The position numbers were made by a program, and so were the translations under genes. From a virus, in IMG/VR virus record IMGVR_UViG_3300042880_000279, positions 1 to 30,158 of that record: a stretch of DNA of 30,158 bases, one strand, 5' to 3'. A model generated the notes under the pieces. It had not been told where the DNA came from, ran no database searches, and saw nothing but the letters and a program-made list of their open reading frames with translations. Each line of letters starts with the position of its first letter. Position 1 is the first letter of the stretch. Positions 12,988 through 21,611 of this stretch are shown in pieces.

Positions 12988-13467
12988 ATGTCAGCACAGA
13001 TTTCAGTGCATACAATGTCCTTCATCCGCCCTGCCGATACCACGGCCTATGCGTCGGGTGATCTTGTGGCCAATTCAACAACTGCTGGTAGCGTGGTGCC
13101 CATGTTGTTCCTTGTTGGCTCACGCCAGCGGGGGGCGATGATCCGTCGCGTGATCCTGCACAAGTCTGGCACCGGCGTCACCAATGCCAGTTTCCGGGTG
13201 CATGTATACAGGGCTGCGCCGATTACGGTGGCCAATGGCGATAACGGCGCATGGTCTACAAATCGCTCGATTGACTATGCGGGCGCATTCGACGTGACGG
13301 TTGATCGGGCGTTCACGGACGGCGCTGTTGGGGTAAGCGCGCCGATCACGGGGGCGGAGATCAACGTGAATGAAGACGTTATCTTTGTGCTTATTGAGGC
13401 CCGCGGCGCTTATACGCCGGTCTCTGGCGAGGTGTTCTCTGTTGAACTGGAAGTGGTTCGCAACTGA
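12988..13467 (+). CDS. Virion-associated phage protein, unknown
   Basis: 159 residues from ATG 12988 (TAGGAT upstream). Sequence is beta-rich: SFIRPADTTAYASGDLVANS, later MIRRVILHKSGTGVTNASFRVHVYR and EDVIFVLIEARGAYTP. No catalytic motif. The composition and position between portal and the lectin-like gene suggest a structural or capsid-decorating protein. Stop shares a base with the next start (TGATG). Confidence 0.65.
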   Translation: MSAQISVHTMSFIRPADTTAYASGDLVANSTTAGSVVPMLFLVGSRQRGAMIRRVILHKSGTGVTNASFRVHVYRAAPITVANGDNGAWSTNRSIDYAGAFDVTVDRAFTDGAVGVSAPITGAEINVNEDVIFVLIEARGAYTPVSGEVFSVELEVVRN

Positions 13468-15065
13468 TGCTTGGCCAATCGCTCACGGTAGCAGCGGCGG
13501 TTCTGTCGCGTCGAGGGACTGCGGTTTCTCCGCCTCCACCGCTTTTGCTTCCGCTGGACGGTCTCACGGCGGCTGGGGCGTGGTCCTCGGGGCGGCGTCT
13601 GCGCACGGCCTACACGGGGCCTCTGATCAGGGTGAGGCGGTCCACGGACAATGCCGAGCTAAATATCGGTTACACGGCGTCCAATGACCTCGACACGACG
13701 GCGCTTTTGAACTTCGTCAACGGCGTGACGTTGCCGCTCGACTCCGTGTCGGTTTCGGCGGCTGGTGCTTATTCGCTCCGGCGGTTGCGCGGCGCCTATA
13801 CGGGGCCTGCGCTCCGGGTCAGGCGATCAAGCGACAACGCAGAACAGGACATCGGCTTCGACAATGACGGCAACCTCAACACGGCCTCGCTGTTGGCCTT
13901 CGTCGGCAGCGGTGACGGGTTTGTAACCGTCTGGTACGACCAGAGCGGCAACGCCCGCGACAAGACGCAAACGGCGGCGGCAAGTCAACCCCGGATCGTC
14001 GTGTCTGGCACCGTGCAGACCATGGGCTCGCGCCCGGCCATCAACTTCGGCGGATCGCCCCAGCACCTCGCTACAGCAACATCCTATAACGTCTGGGCCG
14101 TGGTCGCGGCAGCGCAGCACACGTCATTTGTATCCCTGGCGGGCCTGTGGGGTGTGACAAGCGACTTGGGTATCCGCTTGGACAGCTCAAGCTTCGCCTA
14201 TCGCAACAGTATTGCTGATTTTGGCACGGCTTTCGCACGCCTCAATGGCGTGCAAACAGCCCCAGCGACCACTACGGCGCTGGTCAATACAGCGCCCCAC
14301 ATCATCGCCATGCATCGCAGCACAGTGGCGGGCGTGTCGCCGCGCATCGGCGGCTATTTCACCCCGCGGAACATAAACGGGCGCGTTGCGGAGTTGATCG
14401 AGTTTGCAGCAGAACCGACTGCTGCCGACTACATTTTCATTGAGCAGTCCGAAGCGGCGTATTACGGGATCACTCACGCGACAGCGATGCCCGAAGGTTT
14501 CGTTTCGGTCCTCTACGACCAGTCGGGAGCGGGGCTCAACGCCACGCAGACCACGGCGGCAAACCAAGGCCGGGTTGTGGTGGAGGGTGCGCTGAACACC
14601 ATCGGGACGCGTCCCGCCATCCTCGGCAACGGCACGAGCAGCGGTTATGCGATTGCCAATGCTGCCGTACAGGCCATGAATGCCGTGGTGCGGCCAGCGG
14701 TCAACAGCGGCGGCGCATACAGGATGATCACGACATCGGCACCAGTGGGTGGCGCGATGATCCTGGCCTCTCTGAATGCTGGCACCTCTTGGGGCACATA
14801 TGGCGGGGCAAACCGCCCAGCCAATACGCAGCTTCTGGCAAACACAACTTACGTGCTCACGCTCAACGGCGGCGGGTTCTTTGCGAACGGTGCGCCGGAT
14901 GGGACTTACGCATCAACGGAAGGGCAGGCCGCTGGCCGCATCATGTCGAGCACAAGCAGCATGTACTTCTCTGGTTCCATTGGCGAGGTGACGTGGTTTG
15001 CGTCGGCACTCGGCACGACGGACCGGCAGGCGCTTGAAACAAATCAGAACGCTTATTGGGTTTAA
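13467..15065 (+). CDS. Virion protein with duplicated lectin-like domains
   Basis: 532 residues, coupled start. An N-terminal motif R-R-L-R-x-A-Y-T-G-P-x-x-R-V-R-R-S-x-D-N-A-E occurs twice (around residues 43 and 105), typical of the arabinofuranosidase-B-like region seen in phage tail and decorating proteins. A second unit, GFVxVxYDQSGxxxxxTQT, appears at ~151 and again at ~343, each followed by a concanavalin-like beta sandwich ending in TGTRPAI-type sequence. This means tandem duplication of a sugar-binding jelly-roll. Probably binds host or environmental glycans on the virion surface; enzyme activity is not evident. Confidence 0.75.
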   Translation: MLGQSLTVAAAVLSRRGTAVSPPPPLLLPLDGLTAAGAWSSGRRLRTAYTGPLIRVRRSTDNAELNIGYTASNDLDTTALLNFVNGVTLPLDSVSVSAAGAYSLRRLRGAYTGPALRVRRSSDNAEQDIGFDNDGNLNTASLLAFVGSGDGFVTVWYDQSGNARDKTQTAAASQPRIVVSGTVQTMGSRPAINFGGSPQHLATATSYNVWAVVAAAQHTSFVSLAGLWGVTSDLGIRLDSSSFAYRNSIADFGTAFARLNGVQTAPATTTALVNTAPHIIAMHRSTVAGVSPRIGGYFTPRNINGRVAELIEFAAEPTAADYIFIEQSEAAYYGITHATAMPEGFVSVLYDQSGAGLNATQTTAANQGRVVVEGALNTIGTRPAILGNGTSSGYAIANAAVQAMNAVVRPAVNSGGAYRMITTSAPVGGAMILASLNAGTSWGTYGGANRPANTQLLANTTYVLTLNGGGFFANGAPDGTYASTEGQAAGRIMSSTSSMYFSGSIGEVTWFASALGTTDRQALETNQNAYWV

Positions 15066-15077
15066 GGGAAGCCGTAC

Positions 15078-15326
15078 ATGGCGCTTTATCTTGTCTTCGA
15101 CCTTCAGGCCGACGCGCAATATGTCGGCGATTACATCACCGCTGCTCTTGGCCTTCCGACCGGCCCTGAGAACGTGACCACGCATTGGAACGACATCCGC
15201 CAGCGCTTTGACGGCAAGTGGGTTCTGATGTGGCCCGGACGAAATGGCTTGATCCCGCCCGATGCGCCGCCCTTCGTCATCGAAGAATACGACCCGGCTT
15301 GGTTTGAGGCTTCCGAGCCTCTCTAA
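15078..15326 (+). CDS. Small phage protein, unknown
   Basis: 82 residues from ATG 15078 with AAGGGA upstream. Begins MALYLVFDLQADAQYVGDYI; contains GKWVLMWPGRNGLIPPDAPPF and ends EEYDPAWFEASEPL. Small proteins of this shape often follow fibre or decoration genes in phages; function unknown. Confidence 0.65.
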   Translation: MALYLVFDLQADAQYVGDYITAALGLPTGPENVTTHWNDIRQRFDGKWVLMWPGRNGLIPPDAPPFVIEEYDPAWFEASEPL

Positions 15327-15356
15327 CGAATCCCGCGCAATAACGCGCGTGATGCC

Positions 15357-15370
15357 CCGTCGTGATGACG
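15357..15370 (+). promoter_or_regulatory. Leader hairpin upstream of scaffold gene
   Basis: CCGTCGTGATGACG, the same 14 bases as upstream of the portal gene, giving a CGTC/GACG stem. Another inverted repeat, GCGCaataacGCGC, lies just before it. A related hairpin is upstream of the coat gene. Confidence 0.55.
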
Positions 15371-15404
15371 CGGCTTTCCCAGTGAGCAACCGAAAGGACT
15401 CCCG

Positions 15405-16295
15405 ATGGAACTTTCTACCTCGACCAATCCCGAAACCGAAACTGTTGAAGTGGAGGCGGCGGAAGTCGAAACCCCTGATGAGCAGACTCTAGAGACTGAA
15501 GCCGAAGCGCCGGAAGGCGAGGAAGCGGCGGAAGAAGAGGAAGAGCTGGACATTGACGGCAACCCTCTGAAGGTGCCGAAGACGCTGGCTGAAAAGCTCA
15601 AGGCCCGCATGATGATGCAGGCCGATTATACGCAAAAGACGCAAACGCTCGCAGAGCAGCGCCGGGAATACGAGGCCCAGCGCCAAGCCTTTGAAGCAGA
15701 GGAACAGGTCAAGCGGGAACTCTTCAATGAAGAGGCCCAGCTTTTCAATGTTCGTCAGCGCCTTCAGGCGTTTCAGAATGTGAACTGGACTGAGGCCTAC
15801 GGCAAAGACCCGCAACGCGCGGGGATGATGCAGGCTGAATATACCCAGCTCAAGGACTTCCATGACCGCTTGAACGGTCATGTTGAGAACCGCAGAACCG
15901 AACTGGCCAAGTCGCGCGAACAGGAAACTGCAATCGCACGCGACAAGGCAATCGCTGAAGCATTCAGCGTTCTCAACAAACCCGATCCCGAACTCGGCTG
16001 GGACGGCAAAATTGATGATGAAAAGGCGCGTGCTCTTACGGATGCGGGCATCAAATTTGGCTACAGCAATGAAGAATTGATTGCCGCCAATAGTGATCCC
16101 CGCGCAGCCAAAGTGCTTAACCTCGCGCGCCTTGGACTCAAATATCTTGAGGCTCAGCGCAAAGCCCCGCAGCGCCCAGCGGCAGAGCCTGCCGCCAAGG
16201 TGCCCGCTGCAAAATCACCGGGCCACCCGCGCGATCCTGAAAAGATGACTTATGCGCAATATGCGGCAGGGCGGAAGTCTGGCCGTATCAAGTAA
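15405..16295 (+). CDS. Scaffolding protein (P22 gp8-like)
   Basis: 296 residues (P22 gp8 is 303), AAAGGA upstream of ATG 15405. Residues 1-50 are extremely acidic (E-rich, EEAAEEEEELDIDG). The middle is a long helix (DYTQKTQTLAEQRREYEAQRQAF to ~165) and the C-terminus is basic and alanine/proline-rich with KMTYAQYAAGRKSGRIK, the coat-binding type end of scaffolds. It directs procapsid assembly and leaves before DNA packaging. Position between portal and coat is the usual one. Confidence 0.88.
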   Translation: MELSTSTNPETETVEVEAAEVETPDEQTLETEAEAPEGEEAAEEEEELDIDGNPLKVPKTLAEKLKARMMMQADYTQKTQTLAEQRREYEAQRQAFEAEEQVKRELFNEEAQLFNVRQRLQAFQNVNWTEAYGKDPQRAGMMQAEYTQLKDFHDRLNGHVENRRTELAKSREQETAIARDKAIAEAFSVLNKPDPELGWDGKIDDEKARALTDAGIKFGYSNEELIAANSDPRAAKVLNLARLGLKYLEAQRKAPQRPAAEPAAKVPAAKSPGHPRDPEKMTYAQYAAGRKSGRIK

Positions 16296-16307
16296 ACAAC
16301 GAATGCC

Positions 16308-16319
16308 CGCCGTGAGGCG
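16308..16319 (+). promoter_or_regulatory. Leader hairpin upstream of coat gene
   Basis: CGCCgtgaGGCG, perfect 4-bp stem with GTGA loop, 27 bases before the coat start. It resembles the longer hairpins before portal and scaffold (shared ATGCCC and CGTGA segments). Confidence 0.5.
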
Positions 16320-16346
16320 CGCTATTCCCATTGATGGAGTTTGGCT

Positions 16347-17588
16347 ATGCCGAACACGACACTTACAGCAGATGTAATTGCCAAAGAAGCCTTGCTGCTT
16401 CTGGAAAATGACCTTGGTGTTCTCGACACCTTCCACCGCGCAAATGAGGAAGAATATTCCGAGACTGTGAACGGGTACAAGAAGGGGTCAACCATTGCGA
16501 TCCGCCGTCCGGCTGATTTCACGGTTCGTACCAACTCGACGCTTAATTCTCAGGACGTGATTGAAGGCAAGGTAAACCTTGTGATCGATCAGGTTCGCGG
16601 TGTTGACTTTGAGTTTACCTCGACGGACCTGACGTTGTCCGTTTCCAAGCTCTCTGAGCGTGTTCTAAAGGGCGCAATGTCTTCGCTGGTGAATAACATC
16701 GCGGCGGATTGCATGAGCGCTTTTTACCCGGAAGTCTATAACTGGGTTGGTTCCTCGGGTCAGGTTGTCAACTCGTTTGATGACTTCTATCGCGCGCCTG
16801 AGCGACTGAACGAAATGGCAGTTCCGTTGGACAGCCGCTATGGCGTTCTGTCGCCGCGTGATCACGGGGCGATGCTTGGCAATCTCACCGGGCTTTATAT
16901 CTCGGGCGATGCCAAGGGAGCTTATCGCAAGGCCAATCTGGGGGAAATCGGCGGCGTCGAAACAATGATGTCGCAGGTTGTGCCTACCCACGTTAACGGC
17001 ACGGCGGCTGGTACGCCGCTGATCCGTGGCGGTAGCCAGAGTGTGACCTATGACACGGCCAAGAATAGCTGGTCCATGTCTCTGTCAACGGACGGCTGGT
17101 CATCGTCTGGCACGCTAACCCGTGGCACGGTCTTCACCATTGATGGCGTGTTCATGGTGAACCCGAAGACCAAGGCGACCACTGGCATTCTGCAGCAGTT
17201 CACAATCATGACTGCCGCGACTGCGAATGCCACCACAACCAATGACACGCCGCTGACCGTATCGCCTGCGATCATCATTTCTGGTCCTCATCAGACCGTG
17301 ACGGCGGCTCCGGCTGATAACGCTGCAATCACTGTTGTGGGGGCCGCAAGCGCTTCAAACCGTCAGAACCTTGTCTATCACAAGAACGCTTTCGCTCTTG
17401 CGATGGTGCCGATGGAACTTCCGCAGGGCGCTTATGGTGCCGCGCGTCAGACCTATAACGGCATTAGCGTCCGCGTGATTCCGGTTTACGACGGCACGAA
17501 CGATATCAGCAAGTGGCGTCTCGACGTCCTGTATGGACGCAAGTGCATTGATCCGCGCTTGGCCACCCGGCTTACCGGCACGGCCTAA
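16347..17588 (+). CDS. Major capsid (coat) protein, P22 gp5-like
   Basis: 413 residues from ATG 16347, preceded by GGAG with 7-base spacing; P22 coat has 430. The start, LTADVIAKEALLLLENDLGVLDTFHR, and TNSTLNSQDVIEGKVNLVIDQVRGVDFEFTSTDLTLSV are typical of P22-type coat proteins, ending in VIPVYDGTNDISKWRLDVLYG. It forms the icosahedral shell (HK97 fold with a telokin-like insertion). Confidence 0.93.
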   Translation: MPNTTLTADVIAKEALLLLENDLGVLDTFHRANEEEYSETVNGYKKGSTIAIRRPADFTVRTNSTLNSQDVIEGKVNLVIDQVRGVDFEFTSTDLTLSVSKLSERVLKGAMSSLVNNIAADCMSAFYPEVYNWVGSSGQVVNSFDDFYRAPERLNEMAVPLDSRYGVLSPRDHGAMLGNLTGLYISGDAKGAYRKANLGEIGGVETMMSQVVPTHVNGTAAGTPLIRGGSQSVTYDTAKNSWSMSLSTDGWSSSGTLTRGTVFTIDGVFMVNPKTKATTGILQQFTIMTAATANATTTNDTPLTVSPAIIISGPHQTVTAAPADNAAITVVGAASASNRQNLVYHKNAFALAMVPMELPQGAYGAARQTYNGISVRVIPVYDGTNDISKWRLDVLYGRKCIDPRLATRLTGTA

Positions 17589-17597
17589 CGATAATCA

Positions 17598-17621
17598 GGG
17601 GCGGGGAGCGATCTCCGCCCC
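17598..17621 (+). terminator. Stable hairpin after coat gene, no U-run
   Basis: GGGGCGG-GGAG pairs with CTCC-GCCCC (one bulged G) around CGAT. No T-run follows, so termination would be weak; it may set the high coat:downstream ratio or stabilise the coat message. Confidence 0.45.
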
Positions 17622-17639
17622 ATACCTCGCGGGGTGCCC

Positions 17640-18638
17640 ATGGAAGATACACCAGAAGTCTCGGTTCTCGTTTATGCGCAGGACGGCACGCCAACGGGCA
17701 TCACGTCTCTTGAGATAACGGACTCGACAGAGCCGGGCCGCGCGCTTTTGACGGCTGCAAGCGTGACGGAACAGCGTACTGATCTTGGCCTTGGCACTGC
17801 CGCGCTGGCCAATACCGGCGATTTTGCGGCAACCTCGCACACGCATATCATTTCCAACGTCACGGGCTTGCAGACGGCGCTGGACGGCAAGGCGGCAACC
17901 TCGCACACGCATATCATTTCCAATGTCACGGGCCTGCAGACGGCCTTGGACGGCAAGGCGGCGCTGGTTCACTCACATATCATCGCTGACACAACCGGGC
18001 TACAGACGGCGCTGGATGGCAAGGTCGGCATTCCTGCATCATCCGCTCAAGGCGACATTCTCTATCGTGATGGCACCGGCTGGGTACGCCTTGCGGCAGG
18101 AACGAGCGGGCAATTGCTGCGCACGAATGGCGCGGGCGCAAACCCCAGCTGGGGTGTTGGGGCAAACATCGTTGTTGGGTCCACGATAGCGACAACCAGC
18201 GGCAACATTCAGGACTTCACCGGCATTCCAGCAGGCGTGCGGCGCGTGCATTTGATCTTTGATGCGGTGAGCACGAACGGGATCCAAAGCGTTCTTGTTC
18301 AGCTCGGCACCTCAGGCGGTGTGGAAACCACGGGCTACTTTGGCGGATTTTCCGCGCTGACGAACGCTGCTGCGGTGCTGAACGTCAACGGTTTTGCCGG
18401 TTTCCCTATTGTCGGCAACACCGCAGGTTTTAGCCGATTTGGGCGACTAACACTAACCACTATCGGGGTAAACCGCTGGATTGGCGAGGCTGTCATCGGA
18501 ACGGACGGTGTTTTGGCTACTCAAGTCATGGGCGGCGTCAAGGCTATTTCCGGCACCCTTGACCGCCTCCGGCTCGGAATAGTTGGTGGCACCGAGCAGT
18601 TTGACCAAGGCTCCGTCACGCCTATGTGGGAGTTCTGA
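17640..18638 (+). CDS. Fibre-type tail protein with three 22-residue repeats
   Basis: 332 residues from ATG 17640 (GTG 17634 is alternative). Residues ~62-128 are three repeats SHTHIISNVTGLQTALDGK, the third more diverged (VHSHIIADTTGLQTALDGK), of the kind that make slender trimeric fibre shafts. After that: GDILYRDGTGWVRLAAGTSGQLLRTNGAGANPSWG, a common phage fibre connector, and a beta-rich C-terminus likely to bind receptor. The next gene looks like a fibre partner protein. Confidence 0.75.
   Translation: MEDTPEVSVLVYAQDGTPTGITSLEITDSTEPGRALLTAASVTEQRTDLGLGTAALANTGDFAATSHTHIISNVTGLQTALDGKAATSHTHIISNVTGLQTALDGKAALVHSHIIADTTGLQTALDGKVGIPASSAQGDILYRDGTGWVRLAAGTSGQLLRTNGAGANPSWGVGANIVVGSTIATTSGNIQDFTGIPAGVRRVHLIFDAVSTNGIQSVLVQLGTSGGVETTGYFGGFSALTNAAAVLNVNGFAGFPIVGNTAGFSRFGRLTLTTIGVNRWIGEAVIGTDGVLATQVMGGVKAISGTLDRLRLGIVGGTEQFDQGSVTPMWEF
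17826..18023. repeat. Three tandem 66-bp repeats in fibre gene
   Basis: Units start at 17826, 17892 and 17958. The first two are nearly identical, suggesting recent duplication; the third is diverged. Length is a multiple of three, so copy number could vary the fibre length in frame. Confidence 0.8.
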
Positions 18639-18640
18639 TC

Positions 18641-18967
18641 TTGAATCGCATCGAGACCAACGTCATCACGGGCGAGCAGACCGTCATTCCTCTCACGCCG
18701 GAGGAGATCGCAGCGCTTCCGCCGCTTCCAGGTCCCGTCGTTCCAGTATCCGTCACGCCGCGACAGGTTCGGCTGCTTCTGCATAGCCAGAACCTTCTTT
18801 CTCAGGTCGAGGCTATCATAGCCGCTTCCGATGAGCCGACGCGCATCGCTTGGGAATACGCCCTTGAATTCCGGCGCGATGATCCGTTGCTGCTTCAGCT
18901 TGCCGGTAACCTGAACCTCACGGCGCAACAGGTCGATCAATTCTTCATCACGGCTGCAGGTCTATAA
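18641..18967 (+). CDS. Fibre-associated small protein
   Basis: Start is TTG 18641, supported by GGGAG 8 bases upstream; 108 residues. N-terminal TGEQTVIPLTPEEIAALPPLP is a typical tail-fibre-associated segment; the C-terminal helical part, TPRQVRLLLHSQNLLSQVEAII and IAWEYALEFRRDDPLLLQLA, resembles families encoded next to tail fibres. Could help fold or attach the fibre; not established. Confidence 0.7.
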   Translation: MNRIETNVITGEQTVIPLTPEEIAALPPLPGPVVPVSVTPRQVRLLLHSQNLLSQVEAIIAASDEPTRIAWEYALEFRRDDPLLLQLAGNLNLTAQQVDQFFITAAGL

Positions 18968-18970
18968 TTC

Positions 18971-19639
18971 ATGACAACCTACGCCATCATGCGCGCCCGC
19001 ATTGCCGACGAAATGGCAAACGACGGTGCCCTCACGACCAACCAGATCAACAACGCCATTCAAAGCGCCATCAAGGCCTATGAGCGTGAGGAGTGGTGGT
19101 TCAATGTCCGTTCGGTTTTCTTCAACACGATCACGAATGGCGAGATTTACGGTTCCTCACCGCTCGACACCTTCAATGATATGATTGACGTAAAGGCGAT
19201 TTCCAGCGGCGCTGGCGCGAATGACAAGCGGCCTCTCCGGGCTGTCGATAACAGCTTCATTGAGGACGTTCAGGATGGTTCCGTCACTGGCGAGCCTGAA
19301 TACTACACGCGCGTTGCCAATCGGCTTCGGTTCTACCCAATCCCAAATGCGGAATATCGCGTCAATCTCACTTACGTGTACAAGCTGGCGACGCTGATAA
19401 ATGACGGCGACACAAACGCATGGGTAGATGAGTGCGAGGAGCTGATCCGCAACGGTGCCAAGCGGCGGATTGCCCTTGAAATATTGCAAGCAGACGATCT
19501 GGCGGCCCGCTTTGCGACACTCGAGCGCGAGATATACGACAGGCTTCGCCGTGAAAACCGTCTTCGCCAGCCTCAGCAGCAATTGCGGGTGAACTGGCCT
19601 TTCAACCGGAACTATTTTGACTCTCGACGGGGTGAGTAA
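18971..19639 (+). CDS. Head-tail adaptor-like protein (P22 gp4 position)
   Basis: 222 residues. MTTYAIMRARIADEMANDGALT and INNAIQSAIKAYEREEWWF, then ISNRLRFYPIPNA.-type strand, WVDECEELIRNGAKRRIALEIL. I know this arrangement as the phage adaptor protein placed between coat and stabilisation gene in P22-like alphaproteobacterial phages. It would ring the portal and begin the tail. Sequence similarity to P22 gp4 itself is not obvious by eye. Confidence 0.7.
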   Translation: MTTYAIMRARIADEMANDGALTTNQINNAIQSAIKAYEREEWWFNVRSVFFNTITNGEIYGSSPLDTFNDMIDVKAISSGAGANDKRPLRAVDNSFIEDVQDGSVTGEPEYYTRVANRLRFYPIPNAEYRVNLTYVYKLATLINDGDTNAWVDECEELIRNGAKRRIALEILQADDLAARFATLEREIYDRLRRENRLRQPQQQLRVNWPFNRNYFDSRRGE

Positions 19640-19778
19640 TGGTTCCTTTCGCCAACCATGCCTTAGAGCCGTCTTACTAGATGGCAAAACGACACACAGG
19701 GCGATTGCCAAGGCTTATGGCGTGCATTTTGCCACTATAAGCGACTTGGCAAATGGTAAGACATGGAGGCGTTCTTAA
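19632..19778 (+). CDS. 48-residue HTH protein in the tail module
   Basis: Start GTG 19632 overlaps the upstream stop (8 bases), and its TAA shares a base with the next start (TAATG), so it sits exactly between two genes. The C-terminal 33 residues read DGKTTHRAIAKAYGVHFATI then SDLANGKTWRRS: a clear helix-turn-helix of the type at the end of HNH/NUMOD homing proteins (REIAxxYGVxxxTISxIxNGKTW). Upstream is short and lacks a nuclease domain. Either a remnant of a homing endonuclease or a tiny DNA-binding protein. ATGGAGG near its end provides the ribosome site for the next gene. Confidence 0.5.
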   Translation: MSNGSFRQPCLRAVLLDGKTTHRAIAKAYGVHFATISDLANGKTWRRS

Positions 19779-21259
19779 TGGCTCTCGTCCCTTTTAGTAG
19801 CTTCATGCCAGACATAGCGGCTTTTGAGACGAATGCAGCGCGTGAGGCGGTGAATGTGATCCCGTCCGCGTCCGGCTATCGTCCGTTTCCGGCTTTCAGC
19901 AACACGGCGTCGGCTATTACGGCGCGTGCGCAAGGTGCTATCTCGGTTCGCTCGACAACGGGCGTGATCTATAATTTCTGCGGCGATGCGGGCAAGCTGT
20001 ACCGGCTCAATTCGAACGGTGCAGGCTGGACTGATGTTTCACGTGCGACAGGTGGTGCTTATGCCACTGCTTTGGATTCGCGCTGGTCATTTGCCCAGTA
20101 TGGGGATTTCATTATCGCATGCAACGGCGCTGACGAAACACAGGTCTATCAGCTCGACACGTCCACCAACTTTTCCGCCCTTGCAGGCTCACCGCCTCGC
20201 GCGTCGTTTGCGGGGTCCATTCGTGAATTCGGCGTGCTGGCGAGGGATTCGACCGCGTTCAATCGCATCCGCTGGTCAGCTATTGGCAACGTCGCCGATT
20301 GGGTAACCAGCGCCACGACACTTAGCGACTATCAGGATTTCCCTGATGGCGGCTCAATCATGGGTTTCGTCGGGGGCGAGTACGGGATTGTGTTCCAGGA
20401 ACGTGCGGTTCATCGCATGAGCTATGAAGGCCCGCCCACGGCTTTCCGGTTTGACAAGATAGCCAACTTCCTCGGGTGCCGCGCCGAAGGGTCCATTGCA
20501 GCTTATGAGAACCTCGCGTTCTTCCTGAGCGATGACGGCTTTTACATGATCCGGGCCGGGTCTGAGATTGTGCCGATAGGTGCCGAAAAGGTTGACCGCT
20601 GGCTTGAAGAAAATATTGATGAAGGCAATATCTACCGGGTGTCAGCGGCCATCGATCCGATCAACAAGATTTACGTGGTTGGCTTTGCGTCCACCAATTC
20701 TGGTGACGGCACGCCTGACAAGATTCTGGTTTATCATTGGGTAACAGGCCAATGGTCGACAGCGGCGGTTCGTCATCAGCTCATCTATTCGGCGGCGACA
20801 CAAGCCGCCTATACGATTGATGGCATGGACGCGGTGTCTGCCACGATTGATGGCCTTTCGTTCCCGGTCGATTCACGCTTTTGGTCTGGTTCCGGGCGTC
20901 TTCTGCTGGCAGGTTTCGACACGCTCAACAGACAGGGCTACTTCACCGGAACGCCGCTTGAGGCGACGATAGAGACTGGCGACACGCAACTGTCGCCGGG
21001 GCGCAAAAGCCTGTTCCGGGGACTGAGGCCCATGATTGAGGGCATGTCTGTCACGCCGATACTGACTGTCGGCTCTCGGGACCATCTGTCAAGCAGCGTT
21101 ACCTTCGGCGCGCCTATCCCGGCAAATTCAACAGGGTTCTGTCCGGCCCGCGTCAATGGCCGCTACCATAGGGCTCGGATTACCATTCCGGCTGGCAATG
21201 AATGGCGTTTTGCACGCGGTGTTGATGACCTCAAGTTCTCTGGCGCGGGTGCACGATGA
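19778..21259 (+). CDS. Packaged-DNA stabilisation protein (P22 gp10-like)
   Basis: 493 residues from ATG 19778 (GGAGG 8 bases upstream). Motifs: TARAQGAISVRSTTG, FAQYGDFIIACNGADETQVY, GGSIMGFVGGEYGIVFQERAVHRMSYEGP, ENLAFFLSDDGFYMI. This is the phage stabilise family; P22 gp10 has 472 residues. It plugs the portal and prevents loss of packaged DNA. Coupled to the next gene (ATGA). Confidence 0.92.
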   Translation: MALVPFSSFMPDIAAFETNAAREAVNVIPSASGYRPFPAFSNTASAITARAQGAISVRSTTGVIYNFCGDAGKLYRLNSNGAGWTDVSRATGGAYATALDSRWSFAQYGDFIIACNGADETQVYQLDTSTNFSALAGSPPRASFAGSIREFGVLARDSTAFNRIRWSAIGNVADWVTSATTLSDYQDFPDGGSIMGFVGGEYGIVFQERAVHRMSYEGPPTAFRFDKIANFLGCRAEGSIAAYENLAFFLSDDGFYMIRAGSEIVPIGAEKVDRWLEENIDEGNIYRVSAAIDPINKIYVVGFASTNSGDGTPDKILVYHWVTGQWSTAAVRHQLIYSAATQAAYTIDGMDAVSATIDGLSFPVDSRFWSGSGRLLLAGFDTLNRQGYFTGTPLEATIETGDTQLSPGRKSLFRGLRPMIEGMSVTPILTVGSRDHLSSSVTFGAPIPANSTGFCPARVNGRYHRARITIPAGNEWRFARGVDDLKFSGAGAR

Positions 21260-21609
21260 GGACGGACCGGACGGATATAAGCCGTGTTCTTGGGCAGTTC
21301 TTCCCGACAATGGAAAACGCCACGTCCAGTGATTGGCATTTCTTCCTCGACAAGGTGACAGGGATTGAAACGCCGCTCGACATGCCGAATGGGCAGGCTT
21401 TCGACCGCTGGCGGCAGGCGCTGGCGAAGGACGGTTATCCTGTTTTCCAGTATTCAGAACAGGACTTGGCAGAGAAAAAGGCCAAGGCTTCTGCAATGTT
21501 GCAGGCGGAAGAGGCGCGCGCGGCTGCTATGGGCAAGACGTTATCCGAGCTTGCGAAGGAAGCGCCGAACTGGACGGCTTCCGAAATCCTGGCCAGTCAG
21601 AAAGATTGA
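21256..21609 (+). CDS. Phage protein, unknown
   Basis: 117 residues, ATGA overlap with the stabilisation gene. N-terminal DISRVLGQFFPTMENATSSDWHFFLDKVTGIETP, then a charged alanine-rich helix (DLAEKKAKASAMLQAEEARAAAMG). No recognised domain; in the tail-completion cluster by position. Confidence 0.65.
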   Translation: MRTDRTDISRVLGQFFPTMENATSSDWHFFLDKVTGIETPLDMPNGQAFDRWRQALAKDGYPVFQYSEQDLAEKKAKASAMLQAEEARAAAMGKTLSELAKEAPNWTASEILASQKD

Positions 21610-21611
21610 GC

